Shown one piece after another: positions 32,412-43,500 of a stretch of DNA of 64,000 nucleotides; position 1 is the stretch's first letter; every line of letters begins with the position of its first letter. Position numbers and translations under genes: made by a program. Below the pieces are notes generated by a model. That model was not told the DNA's origin. It worked only from the letters and a program-made list of their open reading frames with translations, and did no database searches. This DNA comes from Begonia masoniana (taxonomy: Eukaryota; Streptophyta; Magnoliopsida; Cucurbitales; Begoniaceae): contig CM039508.1 of assembly GCA_022432975.1 (NCBI GenBank), positions 14,569,549 through 14,633,548 of the forward strand, written 5' to 3'.

Positions 32412-33836
32412 ATGGTTCGAGGAAAGGATCTTAGAGACGACGCTTTAGATCGACTTACGGAATTGCTGGACCGTCAGTCTCAGCATATGGACCGACAGGC
32501 ACAACAAATTGAGAGTTTAGTGAATCGAGAGAATTAGAGGGCGCAAGAGTTGGTGGTTCCTAACAACCAGGGCATGCTGAAGTTTCAAAGCCTCCAACCA
32601 CCAGTGATTGAAGGCCGATCATCGGATCCTACTGTTGTAGAGGAATGGATTCGGGTGATGGAGGATATGTTGAGTTATGCAGAGGTAGCGAACGGGAGTA
32701 AGGTGGCTTATGTTACCTTCCACCTGGCATTAGACGTCCGTTTCTTGTGGGATTCGATCAAGTCGACGACGGATGTATCAGTTATGACTTAGGAACGGTT
32801 GAAGACCGTGTTCTTTGACAAGTATTTTAGCCGCACAGTGAGAGTGGAGAAGAGGAATGAGTTTAAGCAGCTGTAGCAGACAGGTTCAGTTGCAGAGTAT
32901 ATCCGGAAGTTCGAGTCCTTATCGCGATTTGCTCCGCACCTCGTCAGCGACAATGAAGAGAAGGTGCACCAGTTTATGGAGGGACTTAATCCAGAGATTT
33001 GGATGCACGTTATTGTATCAGGTATTATCGATGTGCCCTATTCTGATGTCATAGCTAGAGCTCTGGATATTGAGGCTGCCAGAGCTACTTGTGTTAGACC
33101 GAGGGAGCCAGCTAAGGGCTTCTTCCGAGAGATTCGTCCTCAGTCACGGGGTTGGCAACCCAGAGCACCATAGCCCCAACAGCAGCAAAGGGGTGTAAAG
33201 AGACCTCTAGAGGGAGGCAACGATAGAGGCAAGGGCAAGCAGGTACAGGGGACTTCTCAGATACCGTGGCGTCCCATATGCCAGAGGGAGCACAGTGGCG
33301 AGTGTCGAGTTGGCACTAACAGATGTTTCAGATGTGGTGAAATCGGCCATTACGTCAGAGATTGCCCAAAGCCAGGCTGCGATCAGTTGAGTGGAGATCA
33401 GAGGAGAGTCATGCCTAGGATTTTTGCCTTCATAGAGCCTGGTGATGTCAATAACGAGGATCAACCTGCCGTGATAGCATGTACTATATTGATTATGGGC
33501 GTAGCTGTGTTTTCTTTGTTAGACACGGGGGCTACGCACTCTTTTGTTTCCACTACTTGTGTGTCTAGATTGAAGCTTGCACCTGAGTTAGCAGAATGCG
33601 AATATAGTGTGATGCTACCTTCCGGAGAGCGTATGCAGTCAGGTCGTGTGGTCCAGGGCAATATTATCTCGATCGGGGACAGAACCCTCTATGCTCGCCT
33701 TATTGTTATGGGCATAGAGCATTATGATCTTATCTTGGGGATGGACTGGCTGTCACAGCACTTCGCCACCATCGATTGTCGATCCGGGATTGTCACCTTT
33801 TGACCCCCAGGTAAAGCCGAGTTTTCTTATCTTGCG
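32412..33836 (+). pseudogene. Tekay-C gag and protease with in-frame stops
   Basis: ATG at 32412 (MVRGKDLRDD). Readable: coiled-coil-like DRQSQHMDRQAQQIESL, capsid core (VEEWIRVMEDMLSYAEV, YFSRTVRVEKRNEF), [10 protein letters not shown] linker, zinc knuckle CFRCGEIGHYVRDC, and protease with LLDTGATHSF (about 33517-33546) and LILGMDWL. Stops at 32535 (TAG), 32790 (TAG), 32874 (TAG), 33171 (TAG) and 33801 (TGA). Alignment with the relatives shows each as a single C-to-T or G-to-A change (Q, W, Q, Q, R codons). The frame is otherwise continuous. Confidence 0.9.
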
Positions 33837-36800
33837 ATGAACAGATTGAGTAGCTCGCCTATTTCTTATTCCATGATGGTCAACGAGCAATTTAAAGGTC
33901 AGTGCTCTATTTATTTGGCCTCATTATTTGATGTTCAGTTGCTCAGCAAAATAAAGCCGAGCGACATTCCTATAGTAAGAGAGTTCTCTAGGATTTTTCT
34001 TGATGATCTTCCCGGGTTACCACCGGACCGGGAGATTGAGTTTACTATTGATGTCTATCCGAATACCGCGCCAAGGTTTAAAAACCCGTATCGGTTGGCA
34101 CCAGCTGAGTTGAGAGAGCTGAGGACTCTGCTTGATGAGTTGTTAGAGAAGGGTTTCATTCGACCCAGTGTTTCGCCCTGGGGTGCGCCCGTTCTGTTTG
34201 TCAAGAAGAAAGACGGGACCCTCAGGATGTGGATCGATTACAGAGAGTTGAATAAGCTTACAGTGAAGAATAAGTATCCACTGCCCCGGATTGATGATTT
34301 ATTTGATCAGCTGCAAGGTGCCCGAGTATTCTCGAGGATTGATCTACGCTCGGGTTACAATCAGTTGAAGGTCCGGAAGGATGATATACCAAAAACGGCA
34401 TTCAGAACGAGGTATGGGCATTATGAGTTCTTTGTCATGTCTTTTGGACTTACTAATGCCCCTGCAGCGTTTGTGGATTTGATGAACCGTGTCTTCAAGA
34501 AGTATCTGCACAAGTTCGTGGTGGTTTTCATCGACGACATTCTGATATACTCTAAGACGAAGGAAGAACACAAGGAGCACTTGAGGATAGTCCTGAGGAC
34601 CCTATGTCAGCACCAGTTGTATCCGAAGTTTTCCAAATACGAATTTTGGTTGGATCAGGTCAGTTTTCTTGGCCATATCATATCACAGGATGGAGTTTCT
34701 GTGGATCCGAGCAAGATTCAGGTGGTCAGAGATTGGCCGCAGCCGAAGAACGTACGTGAGGTGCGCGGATTTCTTGAATTAGCCGGTTATTATCGGAAGT
34801 TTATAGAGGGATTCTCGAAGATCGCACTTCCTCTTTCAAGATTGACTCGGAAGAACGAGAGATTTATATGGTCGTCTGCTGTGATAACAGTTTTATGGAA
34901 TTAAAGCAGAGATTGACAACCACTCCAGTATTGGCGCTACCTGTTGAAGGTGACAAGTATAGCATTTATTGTGATGCGTCAGGAGTTGGACTAGGTTGTG
35001 TGTTGATGCAGGAGGGGAGAGTTATTGCTTATGCTTCTCGGCAACTGAAGCCGTACGAGCTGAACTACCCTACGCACGATCTTGAGTTAGCAGCTGTGGT
35101 CTTCGCACTAAAGATATGGAGACATTATTTATATGGGCAGCAATGCAAGATATTTTCTGACCACAAGAGCCTGAAGTATCTATTTACGCAAAAGGAGCTG
35201 AATATGCGACAGAGAAGGTGGCTTGAGTTCGTCAAAGACTACGATTTTGATATCAAGTACCATCCAGGAAAGGCGAACAAGGTTGCTGATGCCTTGAGTA
35301 GAGTGCCTTCTACGAGTCAGCCTTCATTAGCAGCAATGTCAGTTACGCTGCGATCTGAGATTGAGAGGTTCGATGTGGAGATAGTGGCAGAATTGTCTAG
35401 TATGCTCACCAACATTTCTCTTAGGCCGACTATTTTGGATAAGATACGCGAAGCTCAGTAGAATGATACGGAGTGTGAGGAGCTTCGATCGAGTATGACG
35501 TTGGGTGACTCGTCAGATTTCCACTTATCAGATGATGGTATTCTGAAGTTCAGGCATAGGTGGTATGTGCCTAATGACGAGAATCTGAAGAAAGAGATAT
35601 TGGCCAAGGCACATTCTTCGGCCTATTCTGTGCACCTGGGAAGTACCAAGATGTACCAGGATTTGAAACAACATTTCTGGTGGCCTAACATGAAACGGGA
35701 CGTTGCAAAATATGTAGAAAATTGCCTGGTTTGTCAACAGGTAAAGGCAGAACATCAGAGGCCGGCCGGAACATTACAGCCACTGCCTATTCCGGAGTGG
35801 AAATGGGAGCAGATCTCCATGGATTTTGTTATGGGGCTCCCGAGGACGACGAAGGGCCATGATGGTGTTTGGGTGATCGTGGACCGATTGACAAAGTCAG
35901 CCCACTTCTTATCTATGAAGATGGCATCTTCTATGGACCAGCTCGCCGAGCTTTATGTGCAGGAGATTGTTAGACTGCACGGAGTGCCAATTTCTATAGT
36001 CTCAGATCGTGATCCGAGATTTTCTTCGAAGTTCTGGAAGAGCCTGCATAAAGCTATGGGGACTCAGCTAAATTTCAGCACGGCATTTCATCCTCAGACT
36101 GATGGACAGACAGAGAGGACTAATCAGATTCTTGAGGATATGCTTATAGCTTGTGTGCTGGAGTTTCAGGGCTCGTGGAGCCGATATTTACCCCTGGTTG
36201 AATTCTCGTACAACAACAGCTTCCAGGCTACCATCGACATGGCTCCGTACGAAGCGCTGTATGGTCGGAAGTGTAGGTCTCCGTTATATTGGGACGAGGT
36301 TGGCGAGGCCAGCATCGTTGGTCCTGAGATTCTACAGCAAACAGCAGAGAAGATTGCCATTATCCGACAGCGTATTGAGGTAGCTCAGAGCAGACAGAAG
36401 AGCTATGCAAACACGAGACGGAGAGCGCTAGAGTTCGAAGAAGGCGACGAGGTTTACCTTAAGGTTTCTCCATTCAAAGGCGTTATGAGATTTGGAAGGA
36501 GGGGCAAGTTAAACCCTCAGTATGTGTGGCCCTTTCCTATTCTGAAAAGGATCGGGAAGTTGGCCTATAGACTGCAGCTTTCGGCTTCTATGGAGGGTAT
36601 CCACGATGTATTTTACGTATCTATGCTTCGAAAATATTTGCGTGATCCATCACATGCCGTGGAGGCAACAGAGATCGAGGTACAGCCTACCTTGTGAGGA
36701 GAGGCCGGTGCGTATTTTGGAGACTTCCATCAAAGTATTACGCAACAAAGAGATTCCGCTAGTCAAAATCCTATGGCAGAACCACGAGGCGGAAGAGGCT

Positions 36801-36899
36801 ACGTGGGAGCGACAACAGGATATGATGGCTAAGTATCCTGAGTTGTTTGTATTGTTAAATTTTGAGGACAAAATTTTAAATAAGGTGGATGGATTGTAA
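33837..36899 (+). pseudogene. Tekay-C RT, RNase H, integrase and chromodomain, frameshifted
   Basis: RT ([17 protein letters not shown] near 34530, [13 protein letters not shown]), then a 1-base loss near 34880 shifts the frame. RNase H follows ([35 protein letters not shown]), a TAG at 35459, then integrase: zinc region (VHLGSTKMYQDL ... [11 protein letters not shown]), MDFVMGLP, VSDRD and HPQTDGQTERT, basic RRRALEF, GKLNPQYVWPF. A second frameshift near 36690 precedes a readable chromodomain (KVLRNKEIPLVKILW ... TWERQQDMMAKYPELF). RT carries MWIDYREL where relatives have MCIDY. No autonomous protein can be made. Confidence 0.92.
36882..36894 (+). other. Polypurine tract of Tekay-C
   Basis: AAGGTGGATGGAT directly before the 3' LTR, preceded by the T/A-rich AAATTTTGAGGACAAAATTT block also found before the Tekay-D 3' LTR. 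Confidence 0.8.
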
Positions 36900-37954
36900 T
36901 ATCCGGCTGTACGGATTATTATTATTTTGATGTAAATGGCATTTTTGGGAATTGTGTCTGTATGGTGTAGGTGATATCGAAGCAGGGGAGGACGATGTTC
37001 CTCCACCCGATGTACAGGATGGTTGAAGAAGAATGATCGCGGTGGTGTGCATGAGCAGTCGTCACGTATGTTGACCCGTGGGGAAAATGGTTAAGTATTT
37101 TGAGAGTTTTGGCTGAATTTTGATTGTATGGTGGATCATGTTATGGTTAGAAACATTCTAGGATGTTTGGTTCTGGATAGGTTATGTTTTAGGTTGTTTT
37201 TAAAACGTTTTGAAAATATATTCTGTGAATGTTTGGTATTAGGGAAATGTTCAGCTTTTTAAACCGAACCACGTAGTTTATTTTTATGAAAATAGGCTAT
37301 GTTTTGAAAGTATTTTGAGTCGTGGTTTTGGAATGCGTTTGAGTCGGTGAACGGGTAATTGATAGCGTGTGCAATGTACGTGAGTGGAGTTGTTAAATGA
37401 GGGTTTGGTGAAGTGTTAATTGTATATGGGGGGGAAAGGGTTTGTTATGTTAAATTTGGTTTACAGGGGAAAGAACGAAGATGAATGAGAAAAAAAAGAG
37501 GAAAAAGAAGTGGGGGAGGGCAGAATGCTTGATGATCGGTCGCTAAGCGAGGTGATCGCATCGCCTCTTGGTCGCTGCTCTCTGGAGAAATCCAGAGAGC
37601 GTGGCGATCAATCGCCACAAACCGTGGCGATTGATCGCCACCGGCGTTTTGCAACAGGCGAATGTTCGCCTGTTGCAATCGCCGAAGGGCGATCAGTCGC
37701 CCCCTTTATGGCGACTGATCGCCCCTATATATTGGGATGAAAATCCATTTTTGTCCCTCGGCCGATGCATAATTATTTTAATGGTTTTAAACACTTGTTT
37801 TAAGTATAATTTCAATTGTTTTAGTATTTGTTTTAAACGATTTACTAAACCAACTCTGATTTCGATTTAATTTCCGCCTAGAGTCATTTAAAGTTAGAAG
37901 TATAAAAAAAAAAAATATTTACGGGAAATTGGGTACAGTACTAGGGACGTTACA
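36895..37954 (+). mobile_element. Tekay-C 3' LTR
   Basis: 1060 bp. Carries five perfect hairpins in a row (37577-37724). Differs from the 5' LTR by substitutions and by one extra 23-bp hairpin unit. Confidence 0.92.
37577..37724 (+). repeat. Array of five perfect hairpins in the Tekay-C 3' LTR
   Basis: 37577-37600 (10-bp stem, GAAA loop); 37601-37618 (GTGGCGATCAATCGCCAC); 37624-37641 (GTGGCGATTGATCGCCAC); 37649-37678 (14-bp stem, TG loop); 37687-37724 (15-bp stem, 8-nt loop). Little spacer lies between them. Confidence 0.9.
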
Positions 37955-37959
37955 AATAC

Positions 37960-37970
37960 TAGGTGTTACA
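37960..37970 (-). mobile_element. LTR-X terminal fragment
   Basis: TAGGTGTTACA, the end of the old LTR-X after Tekay-C and its AATAC duplication. The next bases, AGACA, would be its target duplication, but the other copy was not found. Confidence 0.45.
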
Positions 37971-37989
37971 AGACAAGTTTAAAAGTCAA

Positions 37990-38480
37990 CCTATGTAGCA
38001 AATCTCTTCCATCATCGAGACAGTCACGAAGGATTTCGCTGTCAACATTACGCTCAGTATTTCCAAAAGAGCAAGTAGCATAGCTCGAATACGTAATGAA
38101 GGCAGCGGCGACGAACAGTACAAGCAAGTCTGCTCATACGTAGCTGAATTATATAGATCAAATCCAGGTAGTTCATTATACATACATGCTTACGAGGTAA
38201 ACTCTGATTCTTGGGCATATCAAAGAATGTATATGTGCATGGCTGCGTGCAAGGCAGGTTTGCTGCAGCACAGTCGCCCTATTATCTATTTGCATGATTG
38301 CCATCTGAAGGGCTCATGTCCTGGATAATTACTCACAGGCGTCAGTATTGATGGCAACGATGGAATATATCTCGTTGCGGTTGTCAATGTTGAAAGAGAG
38401 TCTGAGGCCACATGGACATGGTTTTTGCAACGCTTGAAGCGAGACCTGAGTACAGTTCAACTCAAACTTGTCTTGCAACC
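37990..38480 (+). pseudogene. MULE (Mutator-like) transposase fragment
   Basis: The frame reads residues typical of the MULE transposase domain: YVAELYRSNPGSS, a CMAACKAG stretch, then IIYLHDCHLKG with the first catalytic Asp of the DDE triad, GVSIDGNDGIYLVAVVNVE, and ESEATWTWFLQRLKRDL. A TAA interrupts it at about 38326 (CPG*LLTG). The N-terminal and C-terminal parts, including the last catalytic Glu, are absent. Terminal inverted repeats were not seen. It is the remnant of a DNA transposon that hosted LTR-X or abutted it. Confidence 0.75.
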
Positions 38481-39100
38481 ATTAAGCTTTGCGATGTCCT
38501 TCTGGTCTGATAAAGTCGATATAACAAATTATATCCTGAAAAAAAAATTAATTACAATTTGAAATATCTTGAGCACTCAAACCTACCTTGCACGCATTAA
38601 GCTTTGCAATGTCCTTCTGGTCCGATGAAGCCGATATAACAAATTACATCCCGAAGATATTTCAAATTGTAATTTATTTTAAATAAATTTTTTTTTATTT
38701 TAGTTGATGTTAAGAATACTTAACTATTAAATGTTATTCAAATTATAATTATTTATTTGTTTCAGTTTATTTAAACAAAAAAAATTGAAAAAATAGACAA
38801 AGTTTTGTTTGTTTTATGACTCCTCCATAGCTATCTTAAAACAGTTTCTGCAAATTTAAATCACAAATATAGACCCAACAACTAGATTTCAATACGTATA
38901 ATAAACATCAAGACATAAAATTAAAAGTAAAGTACATTTAAATTTAAAAACACGTTAATTACTTTAATTCAATTAAATATACAACATAAGGAGTACATTA
39001 AAATAAATAAACTAAACTACAGTAAGGGTGGGTCATTGTCGCCCTCGCTGCCGCCGCCGCCGCCGTCTGCACGCCAACGCTGGAAGGAGTCTTCGAGTCG
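38481..39100. other. AT-rich spacer with a short local duplication
   Basis: A ~65-bp block ATTAAGCTTTGCGATGTCC ... GATATAACAAATTAT (about 38483-38537) recurs, diverged, at about 38597-38655. The rest is AT-rich with no gene seen. A CCG-type trinucleotide run (about 39046-39066) lies at the end, near the C-terminus of the next pseudogene. Confidence 0.6.
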
Positions 39101-39103
39101 TTA

Positions 39104-40060
39104 TTAGAACAATCTCATCAATTCATGTCTTTCCTGGATGATGTGCCACCTTTGATCCCACCTGTCTTGCATCATGTCCAACCTCTGCCTCATCTCGACA
39201 AGATAGTTATCTATCCTGTCAAACTTCTGCTCCCACATACTATCCTCGTGGGGAATGGCAGTGTGGTGGCATCCTCGATGTAGGGGGCTTCCTCGGTGGC
39301 GGGGGCGGGGGTGGGGGCAGGGGCATCCTTCATTAGAACATCCCGAGATGTGGAGGCTCTGGGATGTCCCTTGGTCATCCAAGACCCGTCGACTTCGACT
39401 AGGTTCATCTGAATCAAATGAGTCCTGTCAAATAGATCGACAGATCTGTGTGCTCGCATCTGCTCTCCGGCAGGAGGTTGAATTTGAGCTCGCTCGAGGA
39501 TCTTTCAAATTAAAGTCCCGTACTGCAAATTCTTGTTTTTTGTTCGCCCGATCTCTTCCATGTGACCTACAATCATATATCCCAGGTCAAACATCTGGCA
39601 TGTGTATAGCTTCTCTATCTCATAGAGATCCTTCCAACTGATGAGATGTCTATGTCCATCCCTCGGAAGGATGGTGTGGCTGATCAAGTTGTGAAGAACC
39701 CGAGCTTTGACATTCAAATCCTTCGATCTTGGCTTCACGAACCAGGTAATCTCTGAATTGCAATGGATTTGCTAAATGAACCATTGCCCCTCTTCTGTTC
39801 TTGCAAAGTCCCACTATTTGAAAGCGTGATAATATTGTTCGGCATCGTCTACGTCAAATCTGAGCAATTCGTTGACAATAGCCGCATTTACAACGATGTC
39901 TGTACCAAAAAAGTACGTCTTCAAGTGACCTGTCATGCTAGTAGTACACATGTTTGCATAAAACAGGCGAACAACTATGTCACAGCTCTCACCCCGCATA
40001 TTGTGCATCCCTTGCAAGGAGATGTTGTCAAACATCTCTTGGATCCCCAAACACTCTCAA
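39104..40060 (-). pseudogene. Decayed 'putative plant transposon protein' gene (PF20167-like)
   Basis: One minus-strand frame reads from about 40060 to 39260: TGHLKTYFFGTDIVVNAAIV, WFVKPRSKDLNVKARVLHN, LISHTILPRDGHRHLISW, YTCQMFDLGYMIVGHMEEI, then a proline/alanine-rich linker and, after a frameshift near 39260, a charged helix (FDRIDNYLVEMRQRL, DRWDQRWHIIQERHEL). This layout recalls the retrotransposon-associated plant family with the 'putative plant transposon protein' domain (from memory, not searched). Three in-frame stops (TAG, TAG, TGA) all fit C-to-T change. The role of the family is unknown. Confidence 0.6.
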
Positions 40061-40199
40061 CCGCTAAATTTAACAGTGTTCCCGTAAAATATTTAGCAGA
40101 TTCATGTATACTGATCGTACTGCTTCTTAGCCGCCCGGGATCGAAACTCCATCAAAAAATAATCGGAAGGCAGTTACGGCTCTTTATTCGGTGCCTGGT

Positions 40200-40499
40200 T
40201 TGATGGGCCACCTTGTAAATTATACCGAGGAACTTTTCGACTTGTAAACGTTCTAACGAGCCTTTTTGGGATTTTGGATGTTTTTGGATTTTTGAATTTT
40301 CAGGTTTTTTTTTTTTGACGAAATCACAGCACGGATTTGAGAATTTTCAGCACAAAAAAACACAAATCTGGCAAAATATGGCAATTTTTTTAGATTTGGC
40401 TCAGTTTTGGCTCGATTTTGAGATTTTCTCAAAGAAAATCGCCGGTTTTGGAAAATTTCGTCAAATGAGGTTCGGATTTGGTGATTTCAACGGTACAAC
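40200..40499. other. Spacer without recognisable features
   Basis: T-rich low-complexity sequence with TTTTGG/ATTTTGG runs. No gene seen. The last five bases, ACAAC (40495-40499), are the likely left target duplication of Tekay-D. Confidence 0.5.
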
Positions 40500-40539
40500 T
40501 GTAACACCTGGTCCTTCGGGTTTACGGGATTTTTGAATG

Positions 40540-43500
40540 CAATGGCATTTTTGTAAATATGTTGAATTCATCCCGTTTAGCGAGCGGGAGGTCTTATTAG
40601 AACCCTAGTAATTTATATGGATTTTTGGAGAAATATGGGAATTTTCTGAAATCCAAATCAATAGTGTGACGCTCGGGTTTCCGTTTGTAACCCTAAAACA
40701 ATTTAATTCGTAAAAAAATAGTAAATTAAATCCGTTTGACAAACGAAAAATTTTATTAGATCCCTAGTAATAAATCAGAATTATTGGTGAAATAAGAAAA
40801 TTTAGAGAAACCGAATCGATAGTCGAATAACGGGATAAATGAAAAATCATAAGGAGGGGCAATATGGTAATTTAGCTAATCAAATTCATTAAAATTGCAA
40901 AGCCCACTTCTCTCCCACACTTCACATTTTCTCTCCTCTCTCTCTAGCGACTTCTCTTCTCCAAGTGACGAATCCTCCACGGTTCTTCACCGATTTCTTC
41001 TCCGATCAACTCGGTTCTTCACGTTTTCTTCCCCAATCGCGACCCTAGGTAAGTTTCTATGCTCTTGGACGGTTTATTTCTAATTTTTAAGGTTGTTAAA
41101 TGGTTAGAGTTTCGATTAGGGTTTTGCAAAATAGCCGAGATATGTTAGAAAAAGTTAGGTTTATCCTATTTACTACTTTAATGGACGTATTGATGATTAT
41201 TGGACATAGTTAGGCGATATTAATGGTTGGGTTGAAGTTTTGGATGTTTAAAGCTTAAGAAAACTCCATTAATGGAGGTTTGGTTATTCTTGAGCGTAAA
41301 TTGCTTGACAAAATGCCCGAGAGAAGTTAATTAGAATTTTAGGAAATTTTTTTTTGTTAGGAGTTTCGTAAATTTTTGAAGTTTCAATGTTTAGGCCCTG
41401 TTTTGACAATGGATGCTATGGATTGACTTAGGTGACAAAGCTCAAAACGAGGAGCTCGGTGCGCTACGGACAACAGGCAATGGCATTTTCATAAATATGT
41501 TGAATTCATCTCGTTTAGCAAGCGGAAGGTCTTATTAGAACCCTAGTAATTTATATGGATTTTTGGAGAAATATGGGAATTTTCTGAAATCCAAATCAAT
41601 AGTGTGACGCTCGGGTTTCCGTTTGTAACCCTATAACGATTTAATTCGTAAAAAAATAGTAAATTAAATCCGTTTGACGAATGAAAAGTTTTATTAGAGC
41701 CCTAGTAATAAATCAAAATTATTGGTGAAATAAGAAAATTTGGAGAAACCGAATCGATAGTCGAATAAAGGGATAAATGAAAAATCATAAGGAGGGGCAA
41801 TATGGTAATTTAGCTAATCAAATTCATTAAAATTGCAAAGCCCTTTTCTCTCCCACACTTAACGTTTTCTCTCCTCTCTCTGTGGCGACTTCTCTTCTCC
41901 AAGCGACGAATCCTCCACGGTTCTTCACAGATTTCTTCTCCGATCAACTCGGTTCTTCACGTTTTCTTCCCCAATCGCAACCCTAGGTAAGATTCTATGC
42001 TCTTGAACGGTTTATTTCCAGTTTTTAAGGTTGTTAAACGGTTAGGGTTTCGATTAGGGTTTTGCAAAATAGCCGAGATATGTTAGAAACAGTTAGGTTT
42101 ATCCTATTTACGACTTTAATGGACATATTGATGATTATTGGACATAGTTAGGCGATATTAATTGTTGGGTTGATGTTTTGGATGTTTAAAGCTTAAGAAA
42201 ACTCCATTAACGGAGGTTTGGTTATTCTTGAGCGTAAATTGCTCGACAAAATGCCCGAGAGAAGTTAATTAGAATTTTAGGAAATTTCTTTTTGTTAGGA
42301 GTTTCATAAATTTTTGAAGTTTTAATGTTTAGGCCCTGTTTTGACAATGGATGCTATGGATTGACTTAGGTGACAAAGCTCAAAAAGAGGAGCTCGGTGC
42401 GCTACAGACAATAGGCAATGGCATTTTCGTAAATATGTTGAATTCATCCCGTTTAGCGAGCGGAAGGTCTTATTAGAACCCTAGTAATTTATATGGATTT
42501 TTGGAGAATATGGGAATTTTCTGAAATCCAAATCAATAGTGTGACGCTCAGGTTTCCGTTTGTAACCCTATAACGATTTAATTCGTAAAAAAATAGTAAA
42601 TTAAATCCGTTTGACGAATGAAAAGTTTTATTAGAGCCCTAGTAATAAATCAAAATTATTGGTGAAATAAGAAAATTTGGAGAAACCGAATCGATAGTCG
42701 AATAAAGGGATAAATGAAAAATCATAAGGAGGGGCAATATGGTAATTTAGCTAATCAAATTCATTAAAATTGCAAAGCCCACTTCTCTCCCACACTTCAC
42801 ATTTTCTCTCCTCTCTCTGTGGCGACTTCTCTTCTCCAAGCGACGAATCCTCCACGGTTCTTCACAGATTTCTTCTCCGATCAACTCGGTTCTTCACGTT
42901 TTCTTCCCCAATCGCAACCCTAGGTAAGATTCTATGCTCTTGAACGGTTTATTTCTAATTTTTAAGGTTGTTAAATGGTTAGAGTTTCGATTAGGGTTTT
43001 GCAAAATAGCCGAGATATGTTAGAAAAAGTTAGGTTTATCCTATTTACTACTTTAATGGACGTATTGATGATTATTGGACATAGTTAGGCGATATTAATG
43101 GTTGGGTTGAATGTTTTGGATGTTTAAAGCTTAAGAAAACTCCATTAATGGAGGTTTGGTTATTCTTGAGCGTAAATTGCTCGACAAAATGCCCGAGAGA
43201 AGTTAATTAGAATTTTAGGAAATTTTTTTTTGTTAGGAGTTTCGTAAATTTTTGAAGTTTAATGTTTAGGCCCTGTTTTGACAATGGATGCTATGGATTG
43301 ACTTAGGTGACAAAGCTCAAAACGAGGAGCTCGGTGCGCTACAGGACAACAGGCAATGGCATTTTCATAAATATGTTGAATTCATCTCGTTTAGCAAGCG
43401 GAAGGTCTTATTAGAACCCTAGTAATTTATATGGATTTTTGGAGAATATGGGAATTTTCTGAAATCCAAATCAATAGTGTGACGCTCGGGTTTCCGTTTG

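Larger units (their letters stand above)
31201..37954 (+). mobile_element. Tekay-C: complete but decayed Tekay/Del element with short LTRs
   Basis: TGTAATATCCGG...GGGACGTTACA, flanked by AATAC (31196-31200 and 37955-37959). LTRs are 31201-32247 (1047 bp) and 36895-37954 (1060 bp). The gag-pol order is canonical but carries at least six stops and two frameshifts. Confidence 0.94.

Noticed and set aside
39255..39641. Plus-strand open frame of 128 codons
   Set aside because: Shadow of the minus-strand transposon-protein pseudogene, which has the recognisable residues.
37971..40499. Possible intact host gene between the nests
   Set aside because: Both coding-like stretches resemble transposon proteins and carry stops or frameshifts.
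40895..41083. Small serine/phenylalanine-rich open frame in the Tekay-D LTR, repeated in later units
   Set aside because: It lies in the pyrimidine-rich leader block of each 938-bp unit and is broken or shifted in other units; no sign of coding selection.
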